Assembly (NCBI GenBank): GCA_027625915.1 | Contig: JANTQA010000012.1 | Location: 3,503,001-3,567,000 of the forward strand | Source of the DNA: Anaeramoeba flamelloides | Taxonomy: Eukaryota > Metamonada > Anaeramoebidae | Reading direction: 5' to 3' | DNA length: 64,000 nucleotides | Shown: in pieces, positions 35,716 through 48,500 of the stretch | Position numbering within the stretch: position 1 is the stretch's first letter | How the letters are laid out: each line of letters begins with the position of its first letter | Made by a program: the position numbers and the translations under genes | Notes under the pieces: generated by a model | What the model was told of the DNA's origin: nothing | Databases searched by the model: none | What the model saw: the letters and a program-made list of their open reading frames with translations, nothing else

Positions 35716-36740
35716 AGGTTGTAATATAATACAGTGTATAAAGGATTTAGAACTTTAATATTAAATGTAAAAATACCCTATATTAACTCAAATCTCAAAT
35801 TGATTATATATATATTATCAAGAATATCTCTCAGATATTAAAACCTTTTATTAAAATTGAAATGGTGTAAATTAAAAAAACTATTTTCAAAAATATTTAT
35901 GTTAATAAAATATCTAATAATTTAATTTGAATATTAAAAATTAAATTTTTTGTAATAAACATCAGAAAAAAATATAACAACAAAAAAAATCGAAAATTTT
36001 TGTCAAGTGAGTAGTGGTACCAGGCAATGTTAATATGTACTAACATTTTCAAAAATAAATAAGTGAACTTCAGTTTTAGATTAACCAAAAATTATTAAAA
36101 AACAACTAAAAAATTTAAATCTCCTTCTTTTCAACACTATTTAAGTAAAATGGGAAGTATTTGACTCATAAATTGAACTTTAAAATTAATAAAGTTATTT
36201 TTGTAGTTTTTGATTATTTTTTGCAAATTTTTTAAACCAAAACATTTCCCAGTTAAAACAAACTCAGTTAGAGTAAGTGTGTTACATGAGGATAAAGTCT
36301 TTGAATCAATATAAGAACAAAAAAATTATTTTCAAATTACAAAATGGTAATCAAATTTTTGCTTTTTTTCTTTTTTTCGATTTTTTTTTAAATATAAATG
36401 TTTTGCTATTTTTTTTTTTTTTGTAGATTTAGAGTCACTTGGTAAGAATGTGTTATTTCAATGTTATTGAAACGGTGGAAATGATTGTAGAGAAATCATA
36501 TTGATTTCTATTGAAATTTTCTTAGATCTTATGGAGATGATCAAAACGAACATTGCTATTTTTTACAATGATCATTAAGAATTTTAAGTTTTTCAATTTA
36601 TAAGAAAATATATTTATTTTTTATTTTTACAACGGACTTGTATATCAACAATTCTTTGATGTGTATTATTCTACTAAATTGTTCAACAAAGGTTAGTTTT
36701 AAAAAATAATTGATATTTGAAAAAATGCCATATTTTTCCA
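35716..36740. other. Intergenic, no gene seen
   Basis: AT-rich spacer between a foldback element and composite repeat R4. No conserved frame or RNA gene was recognised. Confidence 0.5.
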
Positions 36741-37745
36741 TGGAGTGTAGTCAAGTTCCGTTGAGTGTTGTAGAGTGTTAAGCTTTCCCAGGATTTAAAA
36801 TAATGTTAAAAAATCAAATATTTTACTCAATTCTTTTGAATTCTGTCAAATTTAATGAAATTTTTTTTTAATATCTAAAATTAAAAAAAAACTAATTAAA
36901 TAAATTTTCTTTACATTTCAAAAGTAAAAAAACCCTAACAGTGGTTTTCTTGTGGTGCTCAATTTTATTTGTAAATTCTAATGATTTTCAAAATCCACCG
37001 AAACTCCAAGAAAGGCCAACTATGGTTATCCAGAATTAAGAATAATAGAGTAAAAGTGCAGATTAAACTCAATCCTTTTCAATTCTGGAAAACCTATTAT
37101 CAGTTTTCTTTAGGTTTTTTTTTTTGTTTTTTGTAAAGTCTATTAATTTTCTAAATAGACGGCAACACAAGTAAACACAATGGTGTTTTATTTAATTCAA
37201 TAAATATAAAGAAAACTTCTTGATTTTTTTTTTTATTTCTCAAATTAAAAAAAATAACAATAGTTTTCCAAAATTTAATAATACAAATAATTTTTTTTGT
37301 TTTTTTTTAATTTCTAAATTTAAAAAAAAACGAACAGACTTTTTTTTAGGTTTTCTTTTGATTTGGAATAATCTATTAATTTTTGAAAAAAAAAAAACTT
37401 GAAAAAACTTAAGGCGGTTTCCTGTAATTTAAAAGAATGGTGAAAAAATGAACTATTTTACCCAATTCTTTTAAATTCGGGGGAATATAAGCTGCTCACC
37501 TTGGGTTAATATATTTTTATATATAAATCCAATTAATTTTTAGAATAAACTGAAAACTCAAGAAAACATAACTGTGTTTTTCCAGAATTCAAAAGAATGG
37601 AGAAAAATATTTGATTTTGCTCAATTTTTTTCTTTTCTTGGAAGGTTAAATGTGTTTTTTTTTTTTTTACTTTTTTGAAATAAACAGAAAATTTAATAAA
37701 ATTTGCGTTAATTTCTACAATTAAAAATTTAACTAACAGCAAATA
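36741..37745. repeat. Composite palindromic repeat R4 (largest block)
   Basis: It opens with four 10-bp units (GGAGTGTAGT CAAGTTCCGT TGAGTGTTGT AGAGTGTTAA, 36745-36784). It then alternates palindromic modules: P1-type (CCAGGATTTAAAAT … TTTTGAATTCTG) at about 36785-36850, 37020-37080, 37405-37480 and 37575-37640, and P2-type (GAAATAAACAGAAAATTTAA with an inverse) at about 37655-37735, with AAAACCTAA spacers. Non-coding; the small frames here are spelled by the modules. Confidence 0.65.
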
Positions 37746-38434
37746 AGAGGAATTAAAAATACCCCCCCTAAATTACAATAAAAGAAAATCATTAATTTTA
37801 AAATCAAGCAAACTCATCGAATAAATCGACATTTTTGAAAAAGAATTATTAAATTATCCTATTTACTTGAAAAAAATTAGAATTAGATGAATTAATTGAA
37901 TAGTATATTCGAAAATTTTGTTTTGAGTTATCCTTTTGAAAGTTCAAGTATTTTTTTTCTCAAAAAAATATCCAATAAAAGTATATCCAATTCAGGATTA
38001 AAAATAAAATCAAGTAAGGAAGAAGTAATTGTATCAAATGTTACACTAATAAGACTAAGAAATAAATACTAATATTTTCAAAATAAAAAGATCCTAATTT
38101 TCATTCCACTTTTCAAAAAACTCAAAATTTTGTTTACGATTTCCAAAATAATAAACTCCCAAGAATATTCATAAATTATCAAAGTTTCCAATTCTAAAAG
38201 GGTAAGTTAATAACCAAAGCTGATTTAAAGAATTATAGAATTTGAAATGTAACAAGACTCTGAAAAACCTTTTTTTTGGAAAGCTGAATGAAAATTTTGT
38301 TTTTTTTATTTTGCAACAAAAAGTACAATTTTTTTAAATTTTTTATCATTTTATTATTTTTTTTGATTTTCTTTTTTTAGTTGGTAAGTAAATATATTAT
38401 ATTAGGGGATATCATAACCTCCTATTTATTAAAA
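37746..38434. other. Intergenic, no gene seen
   Basis: AT-rich spacer between R4 and a mariner-type MITE; it starts with a C7 run near 37763. No gene or element end was recognised. Confidence 0.5.
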
Positions 38435-38966
38435 TAAACCCCGTTCGAAAAATTTGGACACACCCAAAATCAAAAATAGGCAAAATAAAACCCAATTTAT
38501 TGTCTTTTTCCAAACCTAATATAAAACAACATTTAAGTAACCCAGTATTAATGTTTTAATAAGTAATCATTTTAACCCAAATAAAAGAAAAAAATATAAA
38601 ACTCAAAAATAAAAACAGGTGTGTCCAAAATAATGAAACGAGCGGAACAAAAAATGTATTGGTAAATTTGTTGAAATTTCACCAACAATTGAGGATCGAT
38701 CAAATGTTAAGATACCATCGACCAATTGTATGTGATTTTTCAATTTAACAAACTCAACACTAACCTTCTATCAACCATTGAAAAAAAAATTCGAGATTTA
38801 AGGAAACAGATTACGTAACTTGAAAAAAGGAAATGAAAACAAAACAAAAAAGACAAAAAATGAAATTGTTTGTAAAATCAAAATTCTTTCCAATTTGAAT
38901 TAAAAGTGCAGTAATGATGTTCTTTCCACTGTTTAAACTGTGTCCAAATTTTTGGAATCTAGTTTA
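38435..38966. mobile_element. Mariner-type MITE of the TTTGGACACACCC family, copy A
   Basis: Left end TAAACCCCGTTCGAAAAATT continues TTTGGACACACCC; the right end in reverse complement reads TAAACTAGATTCCAAAAATT, TTTGGACACAG. About 532 bp. The interior holds GGTGTGTCCAAAATAATGAA near 38620, which looks like an internal inverted copy of the terminus and suggests a nested structure. Related copies are at 51882-52413 (same orientation), 56819-57357 (opposite) and 15632-16165 (diverged). Interior reading frames contain stops, so no transposase is encoded. Confidence 0.8.
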
Positions 38967-39362
38967 TTTAATTTTTTTTTTAAGGAATTATTCGAATAAT
39001 TCATTTTTGAATTAACAGTGGTACTCAAATTTGGTGAAATGTGCCTATCTCCAAAAGTATGGATTATTTGAAAATGAATCACCAGAAAAAAAGGCGAAAT
39101 TTTTCCCCCCTTAAAACAAAATAAATAACCCATTTGTTAAAAAAACAAAAATAAAAAAAATAATATTTTTAAAGTAAATAATTTCTACAATGCAAAAACA
39201 GGGGATTAAAAAAAAAAAAAATACTAAAGAAAAGAAAAATATGAAAAGGATGAAATAACTCTCGATAATATATTAAATAGCCGAATAATTTTTTAGTCTT
39301 TATTTTAAAGAGAGAAAAAAAAATAATTACAGAAAATAAACAAAGAATCCCAAAAGAATATT
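38967..39362. other. 3' flank of the UBA-like gene
   Basis: Spacer between a MITE and the stop codon at 39363. It includes A-runs near 39213 and should contain the 3' untranslated region of the minus-strand gene. Confidence 0.4.
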
Positions 39363-40407
39363 TTAAAGTTGTTTTTTTTGATACCTTTGCTTACTGACGA
39401 TTATTCTTTTTTTCATTTTTGGGACTTTGTAGATCCCCATTTTTTTTGTCGGGATAAAAACCATTTTTTCACGATCAAATAATGCAATATTCGACCATCC
39501 CTTTTTTTGAAAAAAGAAAACCAGGCTTCTTTGTAAATTTTTTGAAGATGCCTTTGGTTTGATTTGACAATAAAGATCAAATAATTTTTTGTTTATTGTA
39601 ATTTGTTTTTCGTTCGCAAACCCATTTGTCCAATTGCCAATCAGTGTTGAGTCGTATTTGTGGAAAGAGTCCAAACGTAAAATCCAGCTGACAATTTTTT
39701 TGGATGTCAAGATCCTTTTAAGCTCATTTCTCGAGAGCTGTGTGTTTTCCTCACCGACACTTTGGAAAGAAAGATCAGATATAATTGGTTCTATTTCTGG
39801 TTCATTTCTAATGCGAATATAATTCATTTCAAAACCTGAATTTGAGAGATCTGTGGAGAGGACCAATGAAGTTAAGAGACATAAAATAAAATGGGAAAGA
39901 TAGGATATGTTCTTTGGTATGAGAGGAATTTGATTGGGGGACTTAATAAAGAAAAATTAAGATCTGGTTAGATGGTTTTACCTTTATATCTTCTCTTTCG
40001 AAGATTCATGTTGTTGCTTTGTATCTTCATTTCTGTTGGCCTGTCGCTGTTTGTTTGTAATTTAAATAAAACGTAAGAGGCAATTGCATGCTATATATAT
40101 GGTTATTCAAAAACCATTTCAATATTCGAAAAAATATTATATTTATTTTATTGAAAAAAACAAAAAAAAAAAAAAAAAAGCAATTTTGTTAAATAATCTT
40201 TCAAGTTGAATTAAGCCCACTCGCAAAAATTGTCGTCTTTTCCTAACACAAGAATTTTAGACCAATAAAAAAAAAAAAATCAAATTAACGAAATTGTACC
40301 TTTAAATTACAATTACTTTTATTTAAGATTTCTAAGGCTTCTGAAAAGGTTGAGTTTGTGATATAGATAAATTCTTGGATCAGTTCTGTGAGTTCTGTAT
40401 TTTGCAT
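39363..40407 (-). CDS. Small protein with UBA-like N-terminal exon; main body unrecognised
   Basis: Three segments look exonic on the minus strand. Exon 40407-40300 starts with ATG and encodes 36 residues resembling the UBA-like fold of UBX/FAF1/p47-type proteins (ELIQEFIYITNSTFSEALEI, then LNKSNCNLK) and ends at a GTACAA donor. Exon 40046-39982 (65 nt) ends at GTAAAA. Exon 39850-39363 encodes the conserved-looking remainder (DLSNSGFEMNYIRIRNEPEI, later KKIVSWILRLDSFHKYDSTL, then GNWTNGF) and a basic C terminus. Exons 2 and 3 join in frame, but exon 1 to exon 2 does not, so a further exon in 40060-40290 is expected or exon 1 belongs elsewhere. UBA-like domains bind ubiquitin; that role is an inference. 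Confidence 0.6.
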
Positions 40408-43400
40408 TTAGTATATATTTTTTTTAGTCTTTTACGATCTCTCCTAAAAAAATAAAAAGTGAAAATTTTTAGAATTGTAAAAAAATAAATAATTATTTTC
40501 TAAAAGTATTGATTTTTTGTTTTTCGAGAAAGAAGAATTCTTAAATTGAGGAAGAATATTGTTCGTCTATGAATACCTTAACCTTTTTTTACAAATACTT
40601 GTCAATTTAACCCCAATTATTTTCTCATGAAAATTTACAAAAAAAGAAAAACTTTTGACAAATGTTTTCGCACAATTAGGATCTTAATTATCAATCAACA
40701 ATTCTGTTATATGAAAAAGGAACAATTTCTTGACTAATTCTGTCTTAGGAGCAGTCTTTATAAACTATATACTTTTCCATTTTCTCTAATTTTAATTTTG
40801 AGGGGAAAAGATTTCACAGACAAAATTATTTGTTTTTTGTTTCTTATTTTTTAAAAAATTTTTTAGAATTTATACCGTTTGATTTTACCTTTAAATATTA
40901 CTTTTTTAAGATAAATTGAGAAAAGTTTAGATTCAACTTCCCAAAAAAAGGTTTTTAAACTTGAGAGTTAAATATAAAAACTTCAATTCCAATTTTTCCC
41001 AAAATTGCAGAACTGGAGATTAGAAAAGTCTAATTAGGATAATTTCATAAATTTGGAATTTATTATTTTTTTTTCGATCGTTATATTCTTTTCAAGAATG
41101 TGTGAATCCCCTGCCTTGGTTCAGTTAGCTAAATTTTGATAGTTATATTTTTTCGAAAAATGAGCAAAACTTTTGAAGAAATTTTAAAATAATTCCTAGA
41201 TTCAAAACTTTCAGTTGCCCTATTGTGTGAATTGAATTTCCAAATTAAAAAACAAAATATTAATCTATCAGATCCAGGAAATTTTGACTTTAAAAGAAAT
41301 GTTTTTAATATTGAAATATACTGGTTGATAAGGAAAATTGTACTCCCAAAAACTAGAATAATATCAAAAGTATCCCTTCAAACTGAAAAAAAACAGTAAT
41401 TGAAAGATTAAGACTATATAAATATATAAAACTTGAAGCATTGTAAACACAAGGACTGGAAAGATATTCCAAGAGGTAAAATAGCACTCTTTACCCATGA
41501 GATCAAATAATTCACAGAAGAACAAATCCATTAGAAAACAAAAAAATTTCAATTAATCTTTGTAGAAACTTCTTTTGAATAATTTTTCAATAACAATGCC
41601 TGATAATTTCATTTAAATTTCAATAGATGAAATGTGAATGGATAAATGATCAAGGAAAATAATTAAATAATTTTTTCCAAGAAATTTCGCCACAGTATTG
41701 AAAACTATTTTGATAAATTTATTTAAAAAATCTTTTTGAACTTTTTAAACAAGTCAATAACAAACCGAGAGATAAAGGAATTGTGGCCTTAAATCATACC
41801 TTTTCATTGCTATGTCAAAAAGTTGAACATGTAAATATGATTGTTTGTGAATTTATAGATATAAATTTTTTTCTTAATATTTGTAAAACTTGAGGGAATT
41901 AATTTGAGTTAATTTTCCGACTTGCTATTATTCTTTGACTAATCCGTTTATCAAGCAATTGTCAGTAATTTGTACTTTCAATTTATCGATGTGTACCTTT
42001 TTTATGCTATTTTTCTCTAGTGAAAATATTTAAAAAAAATCAAAAATGCTGCGATATTTTGCAGATCAACTTCAATTAATATTGTTGATCTTTAATTGAG
42101 TTAAAGAAGAAAACATAAATGAAAGAAATATTTTCAGAATGGAATATCGTACTTGTTGAAATTTTCTAATAGATAAATTGCAAAAACCCAATTATTTGAA
42201 ATTTATGCAAGATCTTCACAAAACCAATTCAAAATGAAAATTTCGCTTCAACGTCCTAGTAAAAAAATTATCAAAAGGAAAAAAAAAATTTCAAAGTGTA
42301 TTTAAGTGGCAAAGACTACCTAAAAGGAAAATTTTTGAATTTTTCGTATTTATTTTTCACTGATTAATAAAAGATATCTGAAACTAAAATCCCCCAAACT
42401 GGGTTAAGGTCTATTAATAAAAACTTACAATCAAATTTCTTATTAAAAGAAAAAATCATCAAAATAAAACAAGCACAAAAAATTCCTTTATACTAATTTT
42501 TACAATAAAAAACAAAAAATTCCAATTATTTAAATAGTGGTTTCATCTGATTTAATATTTCGAATTATATTTTGATTCTAATTGCCAATTTAATTTTTTG
42601 AATTTGAGTTTTTGTTTTCAAGTAATATAAAAATAATTAAATTATATTTGAAAATGAGAACTTTGAATTTGGTTTTAAAAGTAAAATAAATTTGAAATTT
42701 TTTTTTCCTTTTGGTAATTCTTTTCGAGGTTGATCCTTTGGTTACTTAATTATTTTATAAAAATAATAAATAATATTTTCTTTCAAATCCTTGTTAAGGG
42801 GAAAATAGTTGAATTGATTCTCGAAAAAATTTTTCTTTTTTGAACTAGACTAATGTTGTTTACTTTTTTTTAAGTGTCTAGTAAGCTAAAAAAAATCTTC
42901 AAGTAAATTTAATAGCAAATTCAAAAAAAAATTATGGCATCTTGAAATTGAAAAACCATTTAAAAATTTGATTATTACTACAATACCAAACTTGATTTTA
43001 ATGCTATTTTCAGAAATGAATTATTGTTTTTAAAAGTTTGATCCACATTTTTCTTATTTTGTAAAAGTTCAAAATTCAACATACAATGGCCAAAATAATT
43101 CATGCACAACAACTATAATCCACGTTTCAAAATATTATCCGTGCTTTTTTTTTATTCTTGTAACAAGACAACATCTAATCCACCCCCAGATAGTATACCT
43201 GAGCTCAAATCAATTTTGAAAGTAAAGATCTGGTTATTTTCAGTAAAATTTAAATTATTCATGCAAATAGTTGAAAATTTTCCATGATATTCTCAATTTT
43301 TTTGAATTTTTTGTTTATTTTTATAATAAAAATTTTCTAAAAAATTAACTCTATTTTTTGAGATAAATTATGCAAGTTGATCCATCATTTTTAAAATTTC

Positions 43401-44729
43401 TTTTTAAATAATAGAACTTTAAGAACCAATACCATATTTATTTAGGGTTTATTATTGGTTTCTTTGATTTTTTAATGTATTGGTCAACTTTAACAAAAAA
43501 ACACACTTTTTATTTTGAAATACGCATTAAATTTTTTTGCGCGCTTTATTTTGACTAAAGTAATTTTAATTATTTCAAAAAAATAATATTTTCTTTGAAA
43601 GAAGATTGAAATATTAATATCCCTAAAGGGAGTGTACAAAAATTCACCATTTAAAAATAAAACCACAAAGTTTAAAAATAAGACAGTTCAAATAATCTAC
43701 ATAATTTAAAAAAAATTACAATAATTATTTTAAACTTATAAAAAATATAATTTTTTGATACAATGAACAATTCAAATAATTTTTTTCTTTTATTTTGAAC
43801 AAAACAATCCCAGAAAAAGATCCAAACAATTGAATTAAAAAATCTCCCAAAATACTTTTTTAAAACCTGGAAAATTCAACTTTTAATCTAAAGAAATAAT
43901 TTTTAATTTGATTATTTCTAATCAATTATTCAGAACACAATTTCAATTCTTTAGGTGAGTTATATACAATACAAAGATTAAATGTAGAACTAGAATTTAT
44001 AACTATTTCTCAATTTTTTAAAGATTTACAAAAAAAAAAAATAAATTAAATAAATAAATCTAATAAAAAAAATTAATAGATATTATCAAATAATTGATTT
44101 TAATACAAACAGTTCCTTGTTGTTTTCCATACTCTAAGTATTTGTAAAACAATTTTACCTAATTGTTTATTTTCAAGAAATTTAACAAATATTTGAGAAT
44201 AAAATAGACAATCAATTTTTTTAAGTTCTTAAAGATTTCAATATTAGGTTTATTATTATTGTATTTTTAAAATAAGATTAAATATTCAGATTTATTTGTG
44301 AATACAAACTTTCAGAAATTATCAAAAGTGATATTACTTCAAAATAAAATTTTTAAGTAAAATATTTTTTTTCTAATTTTTATCCAAAAATAAAATAAAA
44401 AAGGATCTAAGATCTTTGGACTGAAAATTTCATTCGGGGGACATGAACTTCTTTTAAAAAAGATAACTCATCTTACACAAGTTGATAAATAAAGTATCAG
44501 TATCTCGTTTTTAATTGTAGCCTTGTGTAAATGACTATTCTATTAACTTGTGGGAGATAAATAAGAGTTACTATTCCCATAAAAAATCAAAAGTAAATTT
44601 CATATTTTTTAAGTTTTTTGGGACTTATTGTTGTTAAGGTTTCACCATTCACCACACCTGACACAAGATAATTTTTTTTTAAAATTTCAGGGATTTTAAT
44701 TTGGTTCTCATTAGATGGATCTTATGTTT
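40408..44729. other. 4.3 kb gene-free stretch
   Basis: No gene was recognised. Two patches have slightly protein-like composition: 41364-41552 (minus), and 43150-43225 (plus) reading NKTTSNPPPDSIPELKSILK. Neither has a recognisable domain or convincing splice partner. The rest is homopolymer-rich spacer. The promoter of the UBA-like gene should lie in the first few hundred bases. Confidence 0.45.
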
Positions 44730-45106
44730 TTGGTATCGGTTTGAAGAGTTGTTCAAAAAGGCAATTTTTGACAATTTATTTTAAATTTTTTAGAAATCCG
44801 AATTGAAGAGTTAAAAGATTAATAGATTGGTAGGTGTTTAAGAATAAATTTATATTTTTGTGTTATTGAAGAAAATATATGATTTACTTTTTTGTTAATT
44901 AACTTAAATGAAAAAAACTTTGTATAATGGCTCTAAATTAAACCAAACCAAATTAAAAATTTCAATCAACAACCCACAAATAACATTTTTTTATAACTTG
45001 TCCTCCAATATATTAATCTTTTAACTCTTCAATTCGAATTTCTAAAAAATTTAAAATAAATTGTCAAAAATTGCCTTTTTGAACAACTCTTCAAGCCCAT
45101 ATCATT
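44730..45106. mobile_element. Foldback element with ~95 bp arms
   Basis: Left arm at about 44738-44833 and right arm at about 45003-45098 are nearly perfect inverted copies, containing AAGAGTTGTTCAAAAAGGCA, TTTTTGACAATTTATTTTAA, and GAATTGAAGAGTTAAAAGAT. The spacer of about 170 bp is non-coding. Weaker pairing (ACAAGATAAT near 44662 against ATTATCTTGT-like sequence near 45160) hints that the element may be larger. Confidence 0.7.
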
Positions 45107-45540
45107 CACAAGATCGATCAGCATAGTACCAAATTAACAAGTCACAACCGATACAAGATTATCTTTTTTCAAATTTGAGGGATTGTAAACCTTAAAATAA
45201 CCTATATATACCCAGTAAATTAGTGTTTCAAAATCAAAAAGGGTGTTTCATTTTTACTTAAAAGCTTACACTTTTAATGATCCTAGACCAAGAAAAAACA
45301 AGAAGTAAAATACTATCGATAATTTTTTGGAACCTTAAATTTTTATTTGTGTAATTAAAAGTAAATAATTTATTGTAATCCATTAAGATCTTACACTTTT
45401 GGATTTTGAGTTAATTTCTTAATTATTTTTGTACAAGCCAATGCTGTCATTACTTATTCGTTGTCTTCAAGGTCTGGAAACTGATTATTTCAAATCACAC
45501 AGGTTCATTTTTTGATATTTACTGTTTTATTTCAAAACTA
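45107..45540. other. 5' flank of the B-box/SPRY gene
   Basis: AT-rich spacer upstream of the ATG at 45541 that should contain the promoter. No specific element could be supported. Confidence 0.4.
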
Positions 45541-48500
45541 ATGTCTTTTTTCAAACCAAAACTTTATGAAAAACAAGAACTCATGTGCCAAGAGTGTAAA
45601 GAAAAAAAATCAATTTCCTTTTGTTCCAGTTGTTCTCAATATTTTTGTGAGAGTTGCTTAGAAAAAAACCACCCAACAAAATTTTTAAAAACAAAACACA
45701 ACATTTTAAACTTTAAGACTAATTTAGGTATTTTTTCTTTTTATCTTTTTACATATTTTTTTTTCTTTTTATAAAATCTGTTAAGGATCAATTCAATAAT
45801 CTTCAAAATTGTTTTTACATCCCAAATATTAAAAAATAAAAAATTAATCAAAGAAAAAAGAAAAAAGAAAAAAGAAAAAAGATAAAAGAAAAAAGAAAAA
45901 AAAAGAAAAAAAGAACAAAAAAACAAAGTCCATTTTCTCGAGAGATGGCAAATTGAAAATCTATCATATTTCTACATAAACATTCACGAATAATACACGA
46001 CCTATAATAAAAATACTCTCTCCATTCTTAGTACAAAAACCATCTCATTAATTTTTTCATTTTAATTTTCTTTTAAATTTTTCCTTTCTGAAACAATCAA
46101 GTTCAAGATCACAATCTAACTGTTAATTTCAAAAAAAGTTTTTAAAAATCAAACTAAAACGAAAAAACTACGACTTCATGATGGGACTTTTTGAATTAAA
46201 AAAAAACCTTGAAAAAAGTTACAAATGATATTTAACAAAAACAATAAAGTATGAAAACAAAATAATACATTTTTTGTTTAAATTTTCAATCATTTTTCGT
46301 CGTATTTAATCCAACTTTTAATGAAAATTAGATGTTCTATTTACCCAATTGTATTTTTTTCTTTTTAATTTTTTATCTTAAATAACCAAAAACAAAAAGA
46401 TACAAAGTTTTAAATATTTTACTATTCCTTTGAATTTTATTGTTTAAGAATTGAAAACAATCTGTCAAAAATTGAATAGTATTGATGAGATTTTTAAAAA
46501 TGATAATTGTGCACAACAAATCAAAAGGTTTGCCAACTAATTCTTGCTAGTTAATCATTGAATTACTGGTATTTGCATCATAAATGGGAAAAAACTTTCA
46601 CTCCATTTTGCTTATTTTTCATTTTATAAATAGAGTTCTTCAAAGAAGTAGGTTGTAATTTGTGCTCTCTCTTTGAAATAGGAAATGAAAAGTGAAGTGA
46701 AATTTTTTCCCATTTATGATGCAAATACCAGTATCATAGTTGGAAACATTTTTCTTGGATTAGTCCCTATACACCCTCAGTTACACAACCAGTTCCCAGT
46801 TATGAAAAGATCCTTTCAATAATAATTCAAAAAAAAGAAAAAAAATAAATAGCAAATTTATTTTATTGGGTTTGATGTAGAAATTATTTTTTTTAACCAT
46901 TATACAATAAGAGGTCATTTTTTTAAACTTGAAAAATCAGTTTAATTATTAATAAACGTTTAGTCTTTGGTAAAGCAATGGCTCTGGCCACCTTAACCAG
47001 GAAATTTTTTGTGGTGAATATTCCATTGAATCAGTAATTGTTTCTGTTTTACAAAATCCAAAGTCAATTTAGAATTGTGACTTTGATTTTGAGGTTTCTT
47101 GATTTTAACTTTACTTGAGAAAATTTGAATTATAAAGTCTATATAAATGGCTTGTGATTTTTGAGAACTCTACATATTTCTACATTACTCTACAAAAATT
47201 TTAAGTACACTTCCTGAATTATTAGTAAAAAAAAAAATCACAAAAACAATTATTGTAAAATAAATATTTCAACAAACTATGATTAATGAATGTCTGAATT
47301 TTATGGTTAGTGAACTTTTACTTTTATAACTAAAAATACATTTATTAACTTTCAGAATTTTTGAGTCAAGAAATATCTTGTTAATGGTCAAAATTTAAGG
47401 GTTTTTTTTTTTTTGGCAAAACAGTTTTCACAATCCAAATTGGAAATTTAACTCAAAATGTTCCAAAATCGAGTTTTTATCATGTTTTTCTTACTTTTTG
47501 CTTCATTTTAAAATATTTCGGTGCGGTGGCAATGGTATAAATATACTTTCAGATAAAGTAGAAAATCAGAGAAGTCAGAGGTAAACAAAATATCTTTTTA
47601 ATTTACCTTATTTTGTTTGAGTATTTCCTAGTTTTTCAATCAATAAATAATATTTTTTAATTTACTTCAAAATTTTGATCAAAAAACCGAAAATTTAAAA
47701 TATTTTGTCTTTTCTTTAATTCATTAGCTTTGAAACCATTTTTCTATTGAAAACATTGTAGTTTAGTTCTCATGGAACATAAAATAAAGATATTCCTTAA
47801 TGATTTGATTTCATTTTCTCGTTCAATTTTTTTTTTATTTTTTTTGATCTAAATAACTTCAAAACAGTCATAAACAAATTATTTTATAAAAACCAGCTAC
47901 TCTTAACCCATGATTAACCTTAAATTTTCCAAAACAACTTTATACAACTAAAAAACATAAAAAAAAAAAAAAAGCCAAAGATTCATCTCTTTTGTGTTCT
48001 AAGCATAACCAAAATTTGGAATTGTTTTGTAAAGAAGAAAATAAATTAGTATGTCCACTTTGTGTAAGCACGAATTGTTCAAAGAATCATCCCAAGCAAG
48101 TAATTTGCATTGAAGATGCGGTTGGGAAATTATGGGGGATTTTATTATCTACTTGTTTAAAGCTCGGAGAAGAAAATGAGAAAAATAAAAATTATATCGA
48201 AACAATTGGAAAAGAAATTACAGAAATTCGAAGCAATGAAAAGAAATTAATTCACGAGTTAGAAATGAATAAAAAACACCTTTTATCAATAATTGATAAA
48301 ACAATTAGACTTAAAAAAAAACAAATTACAAATTTAAAAAAAAATAAATTACAATTTTTAGAATCAGAATTACAAAAAAGAATCAATTTAAAATCGGAAC
48401 TTGAAAAAAAACTCTCAAAATCTTCAAAATTATTCAAAGAAACGAAAACTAATAAATATTTTGAATTAATAGAATATCAAAACTTATATCACCAACTAAT

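Noticed and set aside
45835-45915. (AAAGAA)n tract as a CRISPR-like or satellite array
   Set aside because: Simple purine microsatellite inside an intron, with no spacers or conserved unit.
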